From: JAIUNP01 sp020161975
GTDB lineage: Bacteria; Pseudomonadota; Alphaproteobacteria; Rhizobiales; Beijerinckiaceae
DNA length: 64,000 nt
Direction: 5' to 3'
Assembly (NCBI GenBank): GCA_036745275.1
Contig: DAIOGK010000013.1
Location: forward strand, 1 to 64,000
Numbering within the stretch: the first letter of the stretch is position 1; every line of letters begins with the position of its first letter. Below are positions 45,298 through 55,099 of the stretch, one piece after another. The notes beneath the pieces were generated by a model, which worked only from the letters and a program-made list of their open reading frames with translations, was not told where the DNA came from and ran no database searches. The translations under genes and the position numbers were made by a program.

Positions 45298-47016
45298 ATG
45301 CGCGCAACACTGGAACGCAGGATTGATCAGGGGCGTGGCGTGGAACCCGCCGATGTCGTCATCCGTAACGGTCGCTTCCTCGATATCGCGACTGGCGCCC
45401 TGGTGGAATCGGATATTGCCATCACAGGCGATACGATCACCGGCACCTTCGGCAGTTATGAGGGGCGGGAAATCATCGACGCGGGCGGCCGCATCATCGT
45501 GCCCGGCTTCATCGACACCCACACCCATGTGGAATCCTCGCTGCTGACGCCCGAGCATTTTGACGAATGCATCCTGCCCTATGGCGTTACGACCGTGATC
45601 TGCGATCCGCATGAGATTGCCAATGTTATTGGCGCCGAGGGCATCCGCTATTTCCTCGACAGCGCCGAGACGCTGGTGATGGATTTGCGCGTGAACCTGT
45701 CGAGCTGCGTTCCCGCCACCCATCTTGAAACGGCGGGCGCAAGGCTCGATGCTGCCGATCTTCTGGCGCTCGCGGACCACCCCAAGGTCATTGGCCTTGC
45801 CGAATTCATGAATTTCCCCGGGGTACTGCACAAAGATCCGGTCTGCATGGAAAAGCTCGCGGCTTTTGCCGGAGGGCACATTGACGGCCACGCGCCACTG
45901 CTGCGCGGGCGCGATCTCAACGGCTACCTTGCCGCCGGCATCCGCACGGATCACGAATGCACCAGCGCAGATGAAGCCCGCGAGAAACTGTCAAAAGGCA
46001 TGAACATCCTGATCCGTGAAGGCTCGGTCTCAAAGGATCTGCACGCCCTTGCGCCCATGTTGACAGAACGTTCCGCGCCCTTCTGTGCCTTCTGCACCGA
46101 TGACCGCAATCCCCTCGATGTTGCCGAGGAAGGCCATCTCGATTTCCTGATCCGAACGGCCATCAGCCTTGGCGTTCCGGTTCTGGCGGCCTACTGCGCG
46201 GCAAGCTGGTCCGCCGCGCGCATCTTCGGGTTGATGGATCGCGGCATGATCGCGCCGGGCTGGCGTGCCGATCTCGTGTTGCTCGATGGTCCGCTGGAAA
46301 CGTGCCGTGTGGCAGATGTGATCGCCGGCGGGCGTGCGGTAACGCCCGAACGCTTTGCCGCGCGCCGCACGATCAGGCCGGTTGGTCGCCGCAGCATGAA
46401 GGCGCGGACGGTCAAGGTCGCGGACATGGCGGTACCGGCACGGAACGGGGAGACACCCGTCATCGGTGTTGTGCCCGGCCGGATCATTACCGACCGCCTG
46501 TCGCTGAATCTGCCGCAGAATAATGGCGAGGCGCAGGTCGATCCAGCGCAGGACGTGGTGAAGGTCGTGGTTGTGGAGCGCCATGGCCGCTCGCACAACG
46601 GCGAAGGCATAGGGCGGGGGTTCGTCAAGGGCTTCGGCATGAAGCGCGGAGCCATCGCCTCGTCCGTGGGCCATGACAGCCACAACATCTGCGTTGTCGG
46701 TGCCGACGATACGGATATGGCGCTGGCGGCCAACCGGCTTGGCGAGATTGAAGGCGGCTTCGTCGTGGCCGAAGGCGGCAGGATTCTGGCCGAGCTTCCG
46801 CTACCGGTCGCCGGATTGATGAGCCTTGAGGGCAAGGACGCGGTGCGCGAGCAGCTTGTCGTGTTACGCCGGGCCGCGAAAAGTCTTGGCGTGACGCTCG
46901 CCGAGCCGTTCCTTCAGGTTGCCTTCCTGCCCTTGCCGGTCATTCCGCACCTGAAGATCAGCGACAAGGGGCTTGTGGATGTGGACCGGTTTGAACTGAT
47001 CGGCGAGGGCCCCTGA
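45298..47016 (+). CDS. ade: Adenine deaminase
   Basis: A 572-residue amidohydrolase of the AdeC type. Metal-site sequence HTHVESSLLTPEHFDECILP and the later CDPHEIANV, CTDDRNPLDV and GHDSHNICVVGADDTDM are characteristic of adenine deaminase, which converts adenine to hypoxanthine for salvage. The start at 45298 has a GGAG site; the longer frame from 45265 is not needed. Divergent from the ghrA-like gene across 65 bases. Confidence 0.95.
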   Translation: MRATLERRIDQGRGVEPADVVIRNGRFLDIATGALVESDIAITGDTITGTFGSYEGREIIDAGGRIIVPGFIDTHTHVESSLLTPEHFDECILPYGVTTVICDPHEIANVIGAEGIRYFLDSAETLVMDLRVNLSSCVPATHLETAGARLDAADLLALADHPKVIGLAEFMNFPGVLHKDPVCMEKLAAFAGGHIDGHAPLLRGRDLNGYLAAGIRTDHECTSADEAREKLSKGMNILIREGSVSKDLHALAPMLTERSAPFCAFCTDDRNPLDVAEEGHLDFLIRTAISLGVPVLAAYCAASWSAARIFGLMDRGMIAPGWRADLVLLDGPLETCRVADVIAGGRAVTPERFAARRTIRPVGRRSMKARTVKVADMAVPARNGETPVIGVVPGRIITDRLSLNLPQNNGEAQVDPAQDVVKVVVVERHGRSHNGEGIGRGFVKGFGMKRGAIASSVGHDSHNICVVGADDTDMALAANRLGEIEGGFVVAEGGRILAELPLPVAGLMSLEGKDAVREQLVVLRRAAKSLGVTLAEPFLQVAFLPLPVIPHLKISDKGLVDVDRFELIGEGP

Positions 47017-47127
47017 AATTTCGTGAGAAGAGGGGCTGGTTTTCGCCACGATCATGCGCATCTAATGCACCGTCTGCATCCGGCAGGGCGATTGCCGTCC
47101 CCGGCGGCGACATAAAGGGAGAGATCC

Positions 47128-47841
47128 ATGACCCCGCAAGAGCGCGAGGTAATCAATTCCATCTTTGAAAGGCTGAAGGCCGCCGCCAACCAGCCGCGCG
47201 ACCCCGAGGCCGAGCGCTATATCGCCGGCCTGGTTGCCCAGCAGCCTTATGCCACCTATGCACTGGCCCAGTCGGTTTATGTGCAGGAACAGGCACTGAC
47301 CAATCTCCAGGCCGAGATTGATGGTCTGCGCGGGGAAGTCGCGAGGCTTCAGCAGGCGGCGCAAGCCGCTCAGCCGCAGTCCGGTGGCTTCCTTTCCGGC
47401 ATTTTCGGTGGTGGTGCCAGGCCGCAGGCTCCCGCGCCGCAGCAAGCACCCTGGGGTGGCCAGCCCCAGCGTGGAATGCCGATGCAACAACAGGCCCCGC
47501 AGGGCGGGCCATGGGGCGGTGCGCCCCAGCAGCCTGCGCAGGCAGGCCCCTGGGGCCGGCAGGCGGAAGCCCAGCAGCCGCAGCGTGGCGGTTTCCTTGG
47601 TTCCGCGCTGACGACCGCGGCCGGCGTTGCAGGCGGCATGGTGGTCGGCAACATGCTGATGAATGCCTTCAAGGGCCCCGGCGCCGGGGCGCCCCAGTCC
47701 GCATCGTCGGATTTCCAGCCCATGAACCAGCCCACCGATCAGTCGTCGTTCGACGACCAGCGGATGCTGGATCAGGCCGAAGCCTATGACGCCGGGTATG
47801 ATGACGGCGGCGAGGACGATAGCGGCAGCTACGAGGCCTGA
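47128..47841 (+). CDS. DUF2076 domain-containing protein
   Basis: A 237-residue protein whose N-terminal 75 residues (TPQEREVINSIFERLKAA, then a predicted coiled coil EIDGLRGEVARLQQAAQAA) match DUF2076. The middle is a Gln/Pro/Gly/Trp-rich low-complexity region with repeated APWGG/GGPWGG units, followed by one glycine-rich hydrophobic segment (about 155-180) and an acidic tail (DDGGEDDSGSYEA). The architecture resembles a membrane-associated or periplasmic ligand-binding protein. Function unknown. A strong terminator follows. Confidence 0.85.
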   Translation: MTPQEREVINSIFERLKAAANQPRDPEAERYIAGLVAQQPYATYALAQSVYVQEQALTNLQAEIDGLRGEVARLQQAAQAAQPQSGGFLSGIFGGGARPQAPAPQQAPWGGQPQRGMPMQQQAPQGGPWGGAPQQPAQAGPWGRQAEAQQPQRGGFLGSALTTAAGVAGGMVVGNMLMNAFKGPGAGAPQSASSDFQPMNQPTDQSSFDDQRMLDQAEAYDAGYDDGGEDDSGSYEA

Positions 47842-47856
47842 TAGCGCGAACGAATG

Positions 47857-47891
47857 AAAACCCGCCCGGATGGAAATCCGGGCGGGTTTTT
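47857..47891. terminator. Bidirectional intrinsic terminator
   Basis: A perfect 15-bp stem, AAAACCCGCCCGGAT with ATCCGGGCGGGTTTT, around a GGAA loop. It lies between the DUF2076 gene (+) and the L,D-transpeptidase gene (-), with a run of T on both strands. This is the clearest terminator in the window. Confidence 0.92.
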
Positions 47892-47915
47892 CATGTTTCG
47901 ACGGTCCGCGAATGC

Positions 47916-48638
47916 CTACATCACCACAACCTTCGCCCCCACCCGCACGCGCTCGTAAAGATCGCTGACATCCTCGTTGCGAAGGCGGATGCACCCGGAG
48001 GAAACGGCCTGCCCGATGGTGGAGGGCTCATTGGTGCCATGGATGCGATAGAGCGAGGAACCAAGATAAAGCGCCCGGGCGCCGAGCGGATTATCGGGGC
48101 CGCCGGCCATGAACCTTGGCAGGTCAGGACGGCGTTTCAGCATTTCCGGCGGCGGCGTCCAGTTCGGCCATTCGGCCTTGCGCGTCACCGACTTCACTCC
48201 CGCCCATTCAAAGCCGGGCCGACCGACGCCGATGCCGTAACGCAGCGCCTTGCCGTCATCCTGTACGAGATAGAGATAGCGGTTCGGGGTGTCGATGATG
48301 ATGGTCCCGGCGCGGTGCGACGAGGGATAGCTGACGACCTGGCGTTCATAGCGGCCGTCAAATCCGCCCACCTGCGGCATGGGCGCAAGGCCACCCTGAA
48401 CCGGACGTACTGCCGGCTGATACTGCTCATCGGGCAGTGGCGCAGCCACCTGCGTTGCATAGCGAGGCGAAATAGCTGGCGACTGATAGGTGGGCGCCGC
48501 ACGGCCCGAATTGCCGGTTACCAGGAATTCGATGAAGCCGCCGCCCAGATTGCTGCTCTGCCGAGGGTCGGCGGAAGCAGCCCCGGTGAGTGCCGCAGCG
48601 GCGGCGAACGATAATGCCAGACGTGACACAAGACCCAT
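47916..48638 (-). CDS. L,D-transpeptidase (ErfK/YbiS/YcfS/YnhG family)
   Basis: A 240-residue exported protein: signal peptide about residues 1-23 (hydrophobic FAAAAALTGAASA), a proline-rich linker and a YkuD domain from about residue 105. The catalytic motif is IHGTNEPSTIGQAVSSGCIRL, with nucleophile C216. It forms 3-3 cross-links in peptidoglycan or attaches proteins to it. The start at 48638 places the signal peptide at the N-terminus; the open frame extends to 48698. Confidence 0.9.
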   Translation of the reverse strand: MGLVSRLALSFAAAAALTGAASADPRQSSNLGGGFIEFLVTGNSGRAAPTYQSPAISPRYATQVAAPLPDEQYQPAVRPVQGGLAPMPQVGGFDGRYERQVVSYPSSHRAGTIIIDTPNRYLYLVQDDGKALRYGIGVGRPGFEWAGVKSVTRKAEWPNWTPPPEMLKRRPDLPRFMAGGPDNPLGARALYLGSSLYRIHGTNEPSTIGQAVSSGCIRLRNEDVSDLYERVRVGAKVVVM

Positions 48639-48854
48639 GACGCTACCCGATCCATTGCCAGAAAATGAGAGGGCCGGAAGACCGGGCCCGTGCGGCAACG
48701 CTGGGCGTCAAACGAAATGGAAAGGTTAATTCAACAGGCCCGGTTTAGGGATTTACAGAAAGCTAACGCTGTTCGCTAATTCAAGGAAAACAGCGGCTTA
48801 GCAGAACTGGTAAACGGTTGACGGCTTCTTAGGGATAACCGGCGGTTAACGCCC

Positions 48855-50069
48855 TTACATGCCGCCGAGATGCTCGGCGACCGTGAAGATATCCTTGTCG
48901 CCACGCCCCGAAACATTGACGACCATCAGATGGTCCTTCGGTTTTTGCGGGGCAAGCTTTTCCGCAAGCGCCAGCGCATGGGCCGATTCGAGCGCCGGAA
49001 TGATACCCTCCAGCCGCGAACAGGTCTGGAAGGCCGAGAGAGCCTCATCGTCTGTGATCGGCAGATAGGTGACCCGCCCGCTATCGAACAGAAATGCGTG
49101 TTCGGGGCCGACACCCGGATAGTCGAGCCCAGCCGAGATCGAATGCGCATCCGCGATCTGCCCATCACCATCCATCAGGAGATAGGTGCGGTTTCCATGC
49201 AGCACACCCGGCTTGCCTCCGGACATGGAGGCCGCATGTTGACCGCTGGCGATGCCATGGCCCGCCGCCTCGACGCCATAAACCTCGACATCGGGATCAT
49301 CAAGGAAGGGATGGAACAGGCCGATGGCGTTCGAGCCGCCCCCGACCGCGGCAACGAGACTGTCCGGCAGCCGGCCCTCGGCTTCCAGCATCTGCTGGCG
49401 CGTCTCGATGCCGATCACCGCCTGGAAATCGCGGACCATGGCCGGATAAGGGTGAGGTCCCGCCACCGTGCCAATGCAGTAGAAGGTGTTCTCGACATTC
49501 GTCACCCAATCGCGCAGGGCTTCGTTCATCGCGTCTTTCAGTGTCTTTGAGCCGGACTGGACCGGAATGACCTCGGCCCCCAGCATCCGCATCCGGAAGA
49601 CATTCGGCTTTTGCCGCTCAACGTCGACAGCGCCCATGTAGACCACGCACTGAAGGCCATAGCGCGCGCAGAGCGTGGCCGTGGCAACGCCGTGCTGCCC
49701 GGCGCCCGTCTCTGCAATGATCCGCGTCTTGCCCATGCGCAGGGCCAGAAGGATCTGGCCGAGCACGTTGTTCACCTTGTGCGCGCCGGTGTGGTTCAGC
49801 TCCTCGCGCTTGAAATAGACCTTTGCGCCGCCAAAATGCCGCGTGAACCGCTCTGCGAAATAGAGCGGCGAGGGGCGGCCGATGTAGGTCTTGCCCATCT
49901 CGACCATCTCGCGCTGGAAGGCAGGGTCGTTGCGCGCCTCTGCATAGGCCCGCTCAAGGTCAAGAATCACCGGCATCAAGGTTTCGGCGACAAAGCGCCC
50001 ACCGAACAGGCCAAAGAAACCGCGCTCGTCGGGGCCGGTGCGGAAGGAGTTGCGGGTCTTCGCGGTCAT
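48855..50069 (-). CDS. trpB: Tryptophan synthase beta subunit
   Basis: A 404-residue PLP enzyme that joins indole and serine. The PLP lysine is K98 in HTGAHKVNN; the phosphate loop GGGSNAIG and the C-terminal SGRGDKD are conserved. The start at 50069 follows GAGGA; an in-frame extension to 50219 overlaps trpF and is not used. It follows trpF by 49 bases. trpA, normally the next gene, is absent: an L,D-transpeptidase lies downstream instead. Confidence 0.97.
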   Translation of the reverse strand: MTAKTRNSFRTGPDERGFFGLFGGRFVAETLMPVILDLERAYAEARNDPAFQREMVEMGKTYIGRPSPLYFAERFTRHFGGAKVYFKREELNHTGAHKVNNVLGQILLALRMGKTRIIAETGAGQHGVATATLCARYGLQCVVYMGAVDVERQKPNVFRMRMLGAEVIPVQSGSKTLKDAMNEALRDWVTNVENTFYCIGTVAGPHPYPAMVRDFQAVIGIETRQQMLEAEGRLPDSLVAAVGGGSNAIGLFHPFLDDPDVEVYGVEAAGHGIASGQHAASMSGGKPGVLHGNRTYLLMDGDGQIADAHSISAGLDYPGVGPEHAFLFDSGRVTYLPITDDEALSAFQTCSRLEGIIPALESAHALALAEKLAPQKPKDHLMVVNVSGRGDKDIFTVAEHLGGM

Positions 50070-50118
50070 CTGGCAGGTCCTCGGGTGCGGGCACTCCCGC
50101 AGATCTTGCTGGCTGTCT

Positions 50119-50778
50119 CTACCCCGACGCGCGGACGGCGGCAACAAAGGCGGCGATCTTAGCAACATCCTTGATGCCCGGCGCGGATTCAACGCCTGAG
50201 GAAACGTCGACCCCTGCAAGTCTCAATCCCATGCCACGGATCAGGCGGATGGCCTCGCCAACCGTCTCGGGTGAAAGGCCGCCTGAAAGTATGAAGGGCA
50301 GATCAGGCGGCAACGCAGCAAGAATCGTCCAGTCGAACGGGCGACCATGCCCGCCGGGATAGGCGGCATCCTTCGGGGGCTTGGCATCCAGCAGCAGCGT
50401 CGCGCCCGCCTCCGCGCAGCCAACCGCCGGCCCAAGATCGGCGCTGGTGGCGACGCCGATCGCCTTGAACACCGGACGTCTGGCCGCCGCTACGACGGCA
50501 CGGACACGCTCGACCTTTTCCTGCCCGTGCAATTGAAATACGTCGGGCCGGACCACGCGCGCCAGGTCCCCCAGCAGCGCATCATCGGGGTCAACGACAA
50601 GGGCGACGGTTTTCACCCGACCGGAAACCTGTCGGGTCAGTGCGGCTGCGGCGTCCGGAGAAACGTAACGGGGGCTTTCCGGGTGAAAAACGAAACCCAC
50701 GAGATCCGCTCCCGCGCGAATCGCTGCTTCCAGCGTCTCGGGGGTGGAAAGACCGCAGATCTTGACCGGAAGTGTCAC
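50119..50778 (-). CDS. trpF: Phosphoribosylanthranilate isomerase
   Basis: A 219-residue TIM barrel. The start VKICGLSTPETLEAA with its catalytic Cys, the segment VFQLHGQE and the C-terminal GVDVSSGVESAPGIKD are diagnostic of TrpF. It isomerises N-(5'-phosphoribosyl)anthranilate in tryptophan synthesis. It overlaps lapA by 4 bases, and trpB follows. Confidence 0.96.
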   Translation of the reverse strand: MTLPVKICGLSTPETLEAAIRAGADLVGFVFHPESPRYVSPDAAAALTRQVSGRVKTVALVVDPDDALLGDLARVVRPDVFQLHGQEKVERVRAVVAAARRPVFKAIGVATSADLGPAVGCAEAGATLLLDAKPPKDAAYPGGHGRPFDWTILAALPPDLPFILSGGLSPETVGEAIRLIRGMGLRLAGVDVSSGVESAPGIKDVAKIAAFVAAVRASG

Positions 50779-51125
50779 CGGATCATGGTCGCGGGCAACG
50801 AGGAGGAGCCTTCGATCCGGGTGGCCGGCGGAATCAATGCCTTGAGGCGTTCAACCTCGGCCTTGGCCTGTTCGGCCTCGCGAATGGCAGCGCGCGCGGC
50901 ACGGCGATGCTTGCCCTGTCCGAGCCAGACCGAGACGCCGCCGAAGAGAATGCCGACCATCAGCGCGCCGATCAGGGCGACAAATAATGGCATCGTGAAG
51001 GTATAGGCGCCATCGCTTGTCACAGGGTCGAACGCAACCTGCACAGGTGTCCTGTTGGCGACGGCGAGCAGAATCACGATCACCGCAAGCGGCGCGAAGA
51101 AGAGAATGCGGAACAGTGACGCCAT
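50775..51125 (-). CDS. lapA: LapA family (DUF1049) membrane protein
   Basis: A 116-residue protein with two membrane segments (about 5-24 and 44-68, with GGVSVWLGQGK at the boundary) and a cytoplasmic coiled coil (REAEQAKAEVERLKAL). This is the LapA/YciS plan; in E. coli LapAB tune lipopolysaccharide synthesis through LpxC. No LapB (YciM) is adjacent. It sits between ihfB and trpF, as in other Hyphomicrobiales. Confidence 0.88.
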   Translation of the reverse strand: MASLFRILFFAPLAVIVILLAVANRTPVQVAFDPVTSDGAYTFTMPLFVALIGALMVGILFGGVSVWLGQGKHRRAARAAIREAEQAKAEVERLKALIPPATRIEGSSSLPATMIR

Positions 51126-51138
51126 GATGCCGCTCCTG

Positions 51139-51444
51139 TTACGACCGGGCGCGCGGTTTCGCCGGCACCTTGTTCAGTCGGACACGCATTTCCTTGCCGC
51201 TCTTGAAGTACGGCACGATCTTTTCCGCCACCGCAACCTTGCTGCCCGTGCGCGGATTGCGACCGACGCGCGCCTCGCGCTGCTTCACGGAAAAGGCACC
51301 GAAGCCGCGCAACTCAACCCGGTCGCCACGACGAAGGGCATCGACGATCTCATCGAGGATCGCATTGACCATGTTCTCGACGTCGCGCTGGTAGAGATGC
51401 GGGTTCTGCTCCGCGATCTTCAGCACGAGTTCGGACTTGATCAT
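51139..51444 (-). CDS. ihfB: Integration host factor subunit beta
   Basis: A 101-residue DNABII protein: MIKSELVLKIAEQNPHL at the N-terminus and the beta-arm region GFGAFSVKQREARVGRNPRTG with the conserved proline. It bends DNA as a heterodimer with IhfA. The start at 51444 follows GGGAG; the open frame continues upstream to 51738 but that part is the shadow of sppA. Order sppA-ihfB-lapA-trpF is typical for the order. Confidence 0.96.
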   Translation of the reverse strand: MIKSELVLKIAEQNPHLYQRDVENMVNAILDEIVDALRRGDRVELRGFGAFSVKQREARVGRNPRTGSKVAVAEKIVPYFKSGKEMRVRLNKVPAKPRARS

Positions 51445-51484
51445 CTCTGGCTCCCGATCGTTAGAGTAACGCTTTGAAAAAGCA

Positions 51485-52471
51485 TCAATTTTGCACGTTA
51501 GGTTGCCAGACCGAAACCAACCCGTCAAGCGATTGCGCCTCAATGTCGCGGCGGGCGCCGGCCAGCGCAGAGGCCAGACCGTCGAACCCGAGCGCACTGG
51601 CGGCGCGAATGGCCAGCGACAAAAGGCCGAATGTGTCGTTCGGATTGATTCGCTTGTAGTCGCGCACGGCAAGGCCCTTGGAGGTTCCGCGTTCGGTTTC
51701 AAGCCAGGCGATGGCTTCCTTTTCCGAGCCGATGGCATCGATCAGCTTCAGCGGTCCCGCCTGCCGTCCGGTGAACACACGCCCGTCCGCAACCCTGTTG
51801 AGCTCGGCATCGTCGAGCTTTCGGCGCTCCTTCACGAGATCACGGAACCACTGATAGCTGTCGGCCACCGTGGCTTCCAGCGCTGCGCGCGCCTCGGGCG
51901 GGGTCGGCTCGACGCCGCTCGGCTGCGCTTTCAGTGGCGAGGAGCGGACCGCCTCGACCTTCACACCCAGCATGTCCAGCGTCTTCACGAAGTTGGGATA
52001 CTGGATGATCACGCCAATTGAACCGACGATCGCCGTCTGCGGGGCGAAAATCCTGTCCGTGCCGATGGCCGCGACATAGGCGCCGGATGCAGCGGTGCCC
52101 GTGACGACCGCGACGGTCGGCTTGGCCGCCGCGAGTTCGCGCAATTCGCGGTAGATTGCTTCTGATCCTGTCGTCGTGCCGCCGGGGCTGTTGATCGAGA
52201 CGATGACGGCGCTGGCAGCCTTTGCCTTTCGGGCGCGGCGAATGGCATCAAGCGTTGGCTGGTCGCCGGTGATCAGTCCAGAAATCGTGAGCCGGGCGAT
52301 ATGGTTCGATTGCGCCTCGACCAGTGACCTGCCGCCGGCCATCAGGCCAAGTGCAACCAGTGCCACTGCGCCGCCGAGAAAGGCCAGGACCCGCCACAAC
52401 GTCAGCTTTCGCCTGAGGCGCCGACGATCAATCAGGACATCTGCGTCAAAGCTCACCGCATTCGCTCCCAT
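51485..52471 (-). CDS. sppA: Signal peptide peptidase SppA
   Basis: A 328-residue short-form SppA. One N-terminal membrane anchor (about 25-47), then a serine peptidase domain with S129 in GTAASGAYVAA and the general base K181 in SSPLKAQP. The N-terminal half-domain of the E. coli enzyme is missing, as is usual for short SppA. It degrades cleaved signal peptides in the inner membrane. It ends 41 bases before ihfB. Confidence 0.93.
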   Translation of the reverse strand: MGANAVSFDADVLIDRRRLRRKLTLWRVLAFLGGAVALVALGLMAGGRSLVEAQSNHIARLTISGLITGDQPTLDAIRRARKAKAASAVIVSINSPGGTTTGSEAIYRELRELAAAKPTVAVVTGTAASGAYVAAIGTDRIFAPQTAIVGSIGVIIQYPNFVKTLDMLGVKVEAVRSSPLKAQPSGVEPTPPEARAALEATVADSYQWFRDLVKERRKLDDAELNRVADGRVFTGRQAGPLKLIDAIGSEKEAIAWLETERGTSKGLAVRDYKRINPNDTFGLLSLAIRAASALGFDGLASALAGARRDIEAQSLDGLVSVWQPNVQN

Positions 52472-52515
52472 TCCTCGCGCTCACCTGCCATGCCAGCCGG
52501 GTCCGCGCAAGCAAA

Positions 52516-53799
52516 TCAGCTCGCCGTGTACCCCAGCGGCTGGCCGGCGACGGAGATCAGCAGCTTGCCGTCGCCCAGAAGCCGGCGGGCAGCGCGCTTG
52601 GCATCGGCCTCCGTCACGGCAGCCATCAGGTTGTTGCGGTTGGCAATATAGTCGATTCCGAGGTTCTCAATCTGGATCTCCACGAGATGCGAGGCGATCT
52701 TGCGCGAGGTATCGAAGCGTAAGGCATAGGCGCCGATGAGATATTGCTGGGCGCGCTTCAACTCATGCACTGTCGGGCCCTTGGCAGCCATTTTCTCGAT
52801 TTCGGCCGTGATGATGCTGATCGATTCGCCAACCCGTTCATTGCTCGTGGCCGTGCCGACATAGAAGGCAGCGGCATGGCGGGCCGTCGACATCTGCGAC
52901 CAGACCGAATACGCGAGCCCGCGTTTCTCGCGCACCTCCTGCCACAACCGCGACGTGAAGGAACCGCCGCCCAGAATGTGATTGGCGATGTTGGCGGCCA
53001 TGAAGTCCGGATCATGGCGCGGCAAGCCGGGGCGCCCCATTGCGACGGTCGACTGCGGCACATTGAGTGTGGACAGGAGGCGCTCGCCCGCACCCTGCAT
53101 CACGGTGTCGGTGATGCTGTCCGTGCCGACGCCCGCTGGCAGGCCGCCAAAGGCCCGGTCAAGCGCTTTGGCCAGGTCGCTGGCGGAAATGGCGCCGACC
53201 GCGGCAATCCGCAGCGCACTGCGCGACAGACGTGCCTTGTGGGCGGCCACAATATCGGCGCGGGTGATACCGGGCAGCGTTGAAAGTGTCCCTTTGTCGG
53301 GGCGTCCATAGGGATGACCGGCATAGGCGCGGCGGTTCAGTGCGCGCCAGACCACGCTGTCCGGATCGGTTTCTGCCCGCTTGAGCCCGGCCGAAATCTG
53401 CGCCTTGACCCGCTGGATCGCGTCTTCATCAAAGCGCGGTTCATTGAGGGCAAGCGCCAGCATGGCGAACGCGGTGTCGAGATTGGCGACCAGTGTCCGG
53501 AGGCTGCCCTCGAACCGGTCGCGCCCGGAATTGAACCCGAGTTCTATGGCCGAATCATCGAGCTTTTCCTGAAATGCCTGCGCGTCATAGGGGCCGGCGC
53601 CCTCGTCAAACAGACCCGAGGTGAGATAGCTCAGCCCCGCCTTGTCGTCAGGATCCCGGGCGCTGCCACCGATAAAGGCGAAATCCATCGAGACGAGCGG
53701 AACGGTATAGTCCTCGACGAGCCAGGCCGTGATGCCGAGCGGCGAGACAACCTCCTGGATACGCGTCGAGGGGGCTGCGGAAACGGTAACGCTGGACAT
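52516..53799 (-). CDS. M16 family peptidase-like protein, inactive partner
   Basis: A 427-residue M16 protein without the HxxEH zinc motif: the corresponding place reads GLSYLTSGLFDEGAG. The C-terminal half has the usual GGGSFTSRLWQEVREKRGLAYSV. It is the second of a pair; the active subunit is upstream, and the two probably form a heterodimer like other bacterial M16 pairs. The ATG at 53799 is 4 bases after the upstream stop, with a GAGAAGG sequence inside the upstream gene. Confidence 0.92.
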   Translation of the reverse strand: MSSVTVSAAPSTRIQEVVSPLGITAWLVEDYTVPLVSMDFAFIGGSARDPDDKAGLSYLTSGLFDEGAGPYDAQAFQEKLDDSAIELGFNSGRDRFEGSLRTLVANLDTAFAMLALALNEPRFDEDAIQRVKAQISAGLKRAETDPDSVVWRALNRRAYAGHPYGRPDKGTLSTLPGITRADIVAAHKARLSRSALRIAAVGAISASDLAKALDRAFGGLPAGVGTDSITDTVMQGAGERLLSTLNVPQSTVAMGRPGLPRHDPDFMAANIANHILGGGSFTSRLWQEVREKRGLAYSVWSQMSTARHAAAFYVGTATSNERVGESISIITAEIEKMAAKGPTVHELKRAQQYLIGAYALRFDTSRKIASHLVEIQIENLGIDYIANRNNLMAAVTEADAKRAARRLLGDGKLLISVAGQPLGYTAS

Positions 53800-53803
53800 G
53801 GGA

Positions 53804-55078
53804 TCACGCGGCCTTCTCAAGATGGCCGATCACGGCGACCTTGCGTTTGAGATAGCGGTCGAGCACCCGCTTGAGATCATCGTTGGTGACAGCCTCGATC
53901 TTCTCCGGCCAGTCCTGCACATCGGCAATGGTGCCGCCGGTGGCGAGAGCCGCGCCATAGATGCGGGCAAGCTGCGCCTGATTGTCCTGCGCATAAATCA
54001 GGTCCGCGACAAGACGTGTCTTGGCCCGGCGGATATCCGCGTCTGCAAAGCCCTCGTCGGTGACACGGCGCAAGATAGCGTCGATCTCGCCGTCGAGCGC
54101 CTCCAGGGTCACGCCCTCGCCAGGAATGGCATAGATGCCGAAATAACCGTCATCCACCGCGTCATTGCGATACCAGGACGAGACATTGACCGCGACGGGA
54201 CGGTTCACCACCAGCTCTTTTTGCATCAGGCTGGCATTCGAGCCGCCCAGAAGCTGCGACAGCACCTCAAGTGCGTGGGCATCCCCGTTCTGCGTCGTGC
54301 CATGCGAAGGGGTGAGATAGGCGCGGTAGGCCGCGGGCTGCTCGACGCGTTCATCGCGCAGGAGAACGGTGCGTTCGGCCCGCGGCGGCGGCTCTTTCGG
54401 ACGGTTGCGGACCGGCGCGGCACTGCGGCGCGGAATTTGGCCATAGGTCTTTTCGGCCAGCGCGCGCACCTCGTCCTCGGTCACATCGCCCGCCACCAGC
54501 AAAATGGCGTTCTCCGGCGTATAGAAGCGGCGGTAATAGGCCAGCGCATCTTCGCGGGTGAGTTCCGCGATCTCATGCTCCCAGCCGATCACCGGCGTAC
54601 CATAGGGATGATGCGTGAAGAGGGCGGCCTGAAGGCTTTCATAAATCTGCGAGGCGGGGTCCGCATCGACATGCATCTTTCGCTCTTCGAGAATGACATC
54701 GCGCTCGGAGAGAACCTCGGGCTTCTTCAGGACAAGACCGGTCATCCGGTCGGATTCAAGCGCCATCATCGTTTCGAGATGCTCGCGCGCCACCCGCTGG
54801 TAATAGGCGGTGTAATCGTGGCCGGTGAAGGCATTTTCCTGTCCGCCAAGATCAGCGACAATCTCGGAGAAGATCCCTTTCGGATGGGCCTTCGTACCCT
54901 TGAACATCAGGTGTTCGAGAAAATGGGCGATGCCCGATTTGCCATGCGGATCATCTGCCGCGCCGTTGCGGTAATAAACCATATGCGTGACGACGGGCGC
55001 CCTGCGGTCGGGGATCACCACGACATCGAGTCCGTTTTCAAGCTGAAAATGGCCAATCCGGCCGTGCTCTGCGCTCAA
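53804..55078 (-). CDS. M16 family zinc peptidase, active subunit
   Basis: A 424-residue peptidase with the inverted zinc motif H52-F-L-E55-H56 and the distal glutamate in ILEERKMHVD. Members (pitrilysin/PqqL and mitochondrial-processing-peptidase-like) degrade or process peptides. No clear signal peptide is seen at the start, so cytoplasmic location is likelier than periplasmic. It is followed immediately by the inactive partner; a hairpin lies upstream. Confidence 0.94.
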   Translation of the reverse strand: MSAEHGRIGHFQLENGLDVVVIPDRRAPVVTHMVYYRNGAADDPHGKSGIAHFLEHLMFKGTKAHPKGIFSEIVADLGGQENAFTGHDYTAYYQRVAREHLETMMALESDRMTGLVLKKPEVLSERDVILEERKMHVDADPASQIYESLQAALFTHHPYGTPVIGWEHEIAELTREDALAYYRRFYTPENAILLVAGDVTEDEVRALAEKTYGQIPRRSAAPVRNRPKEPPPRAERTVLLRDERVEQPAAYRAYLTPSHGTTQNGDAHALEVLSQLLGGSNASLMQKELVVNRPVAVNVSSWYRNDAVDDGYFGIYAIPGEGVTLEALDGEIDAILRRVTDEGFADADIRRAKTRLVADLIYAQDNQAQLARIYGAALATGGTIADVQDWPEKIEAVTNDDLKRVLDRYLKRKVAVIGHLEKAA

Positions 55079-55099
55079 GGCTGCCCTCGCTGAAACAAG

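Noticed and set aside
53729..55093. Open frame of 454 codons on the plus strand opposite the M16 genes
   Set aside because: Antisense to a peptidase with an intact zinc motif; no independent domain.
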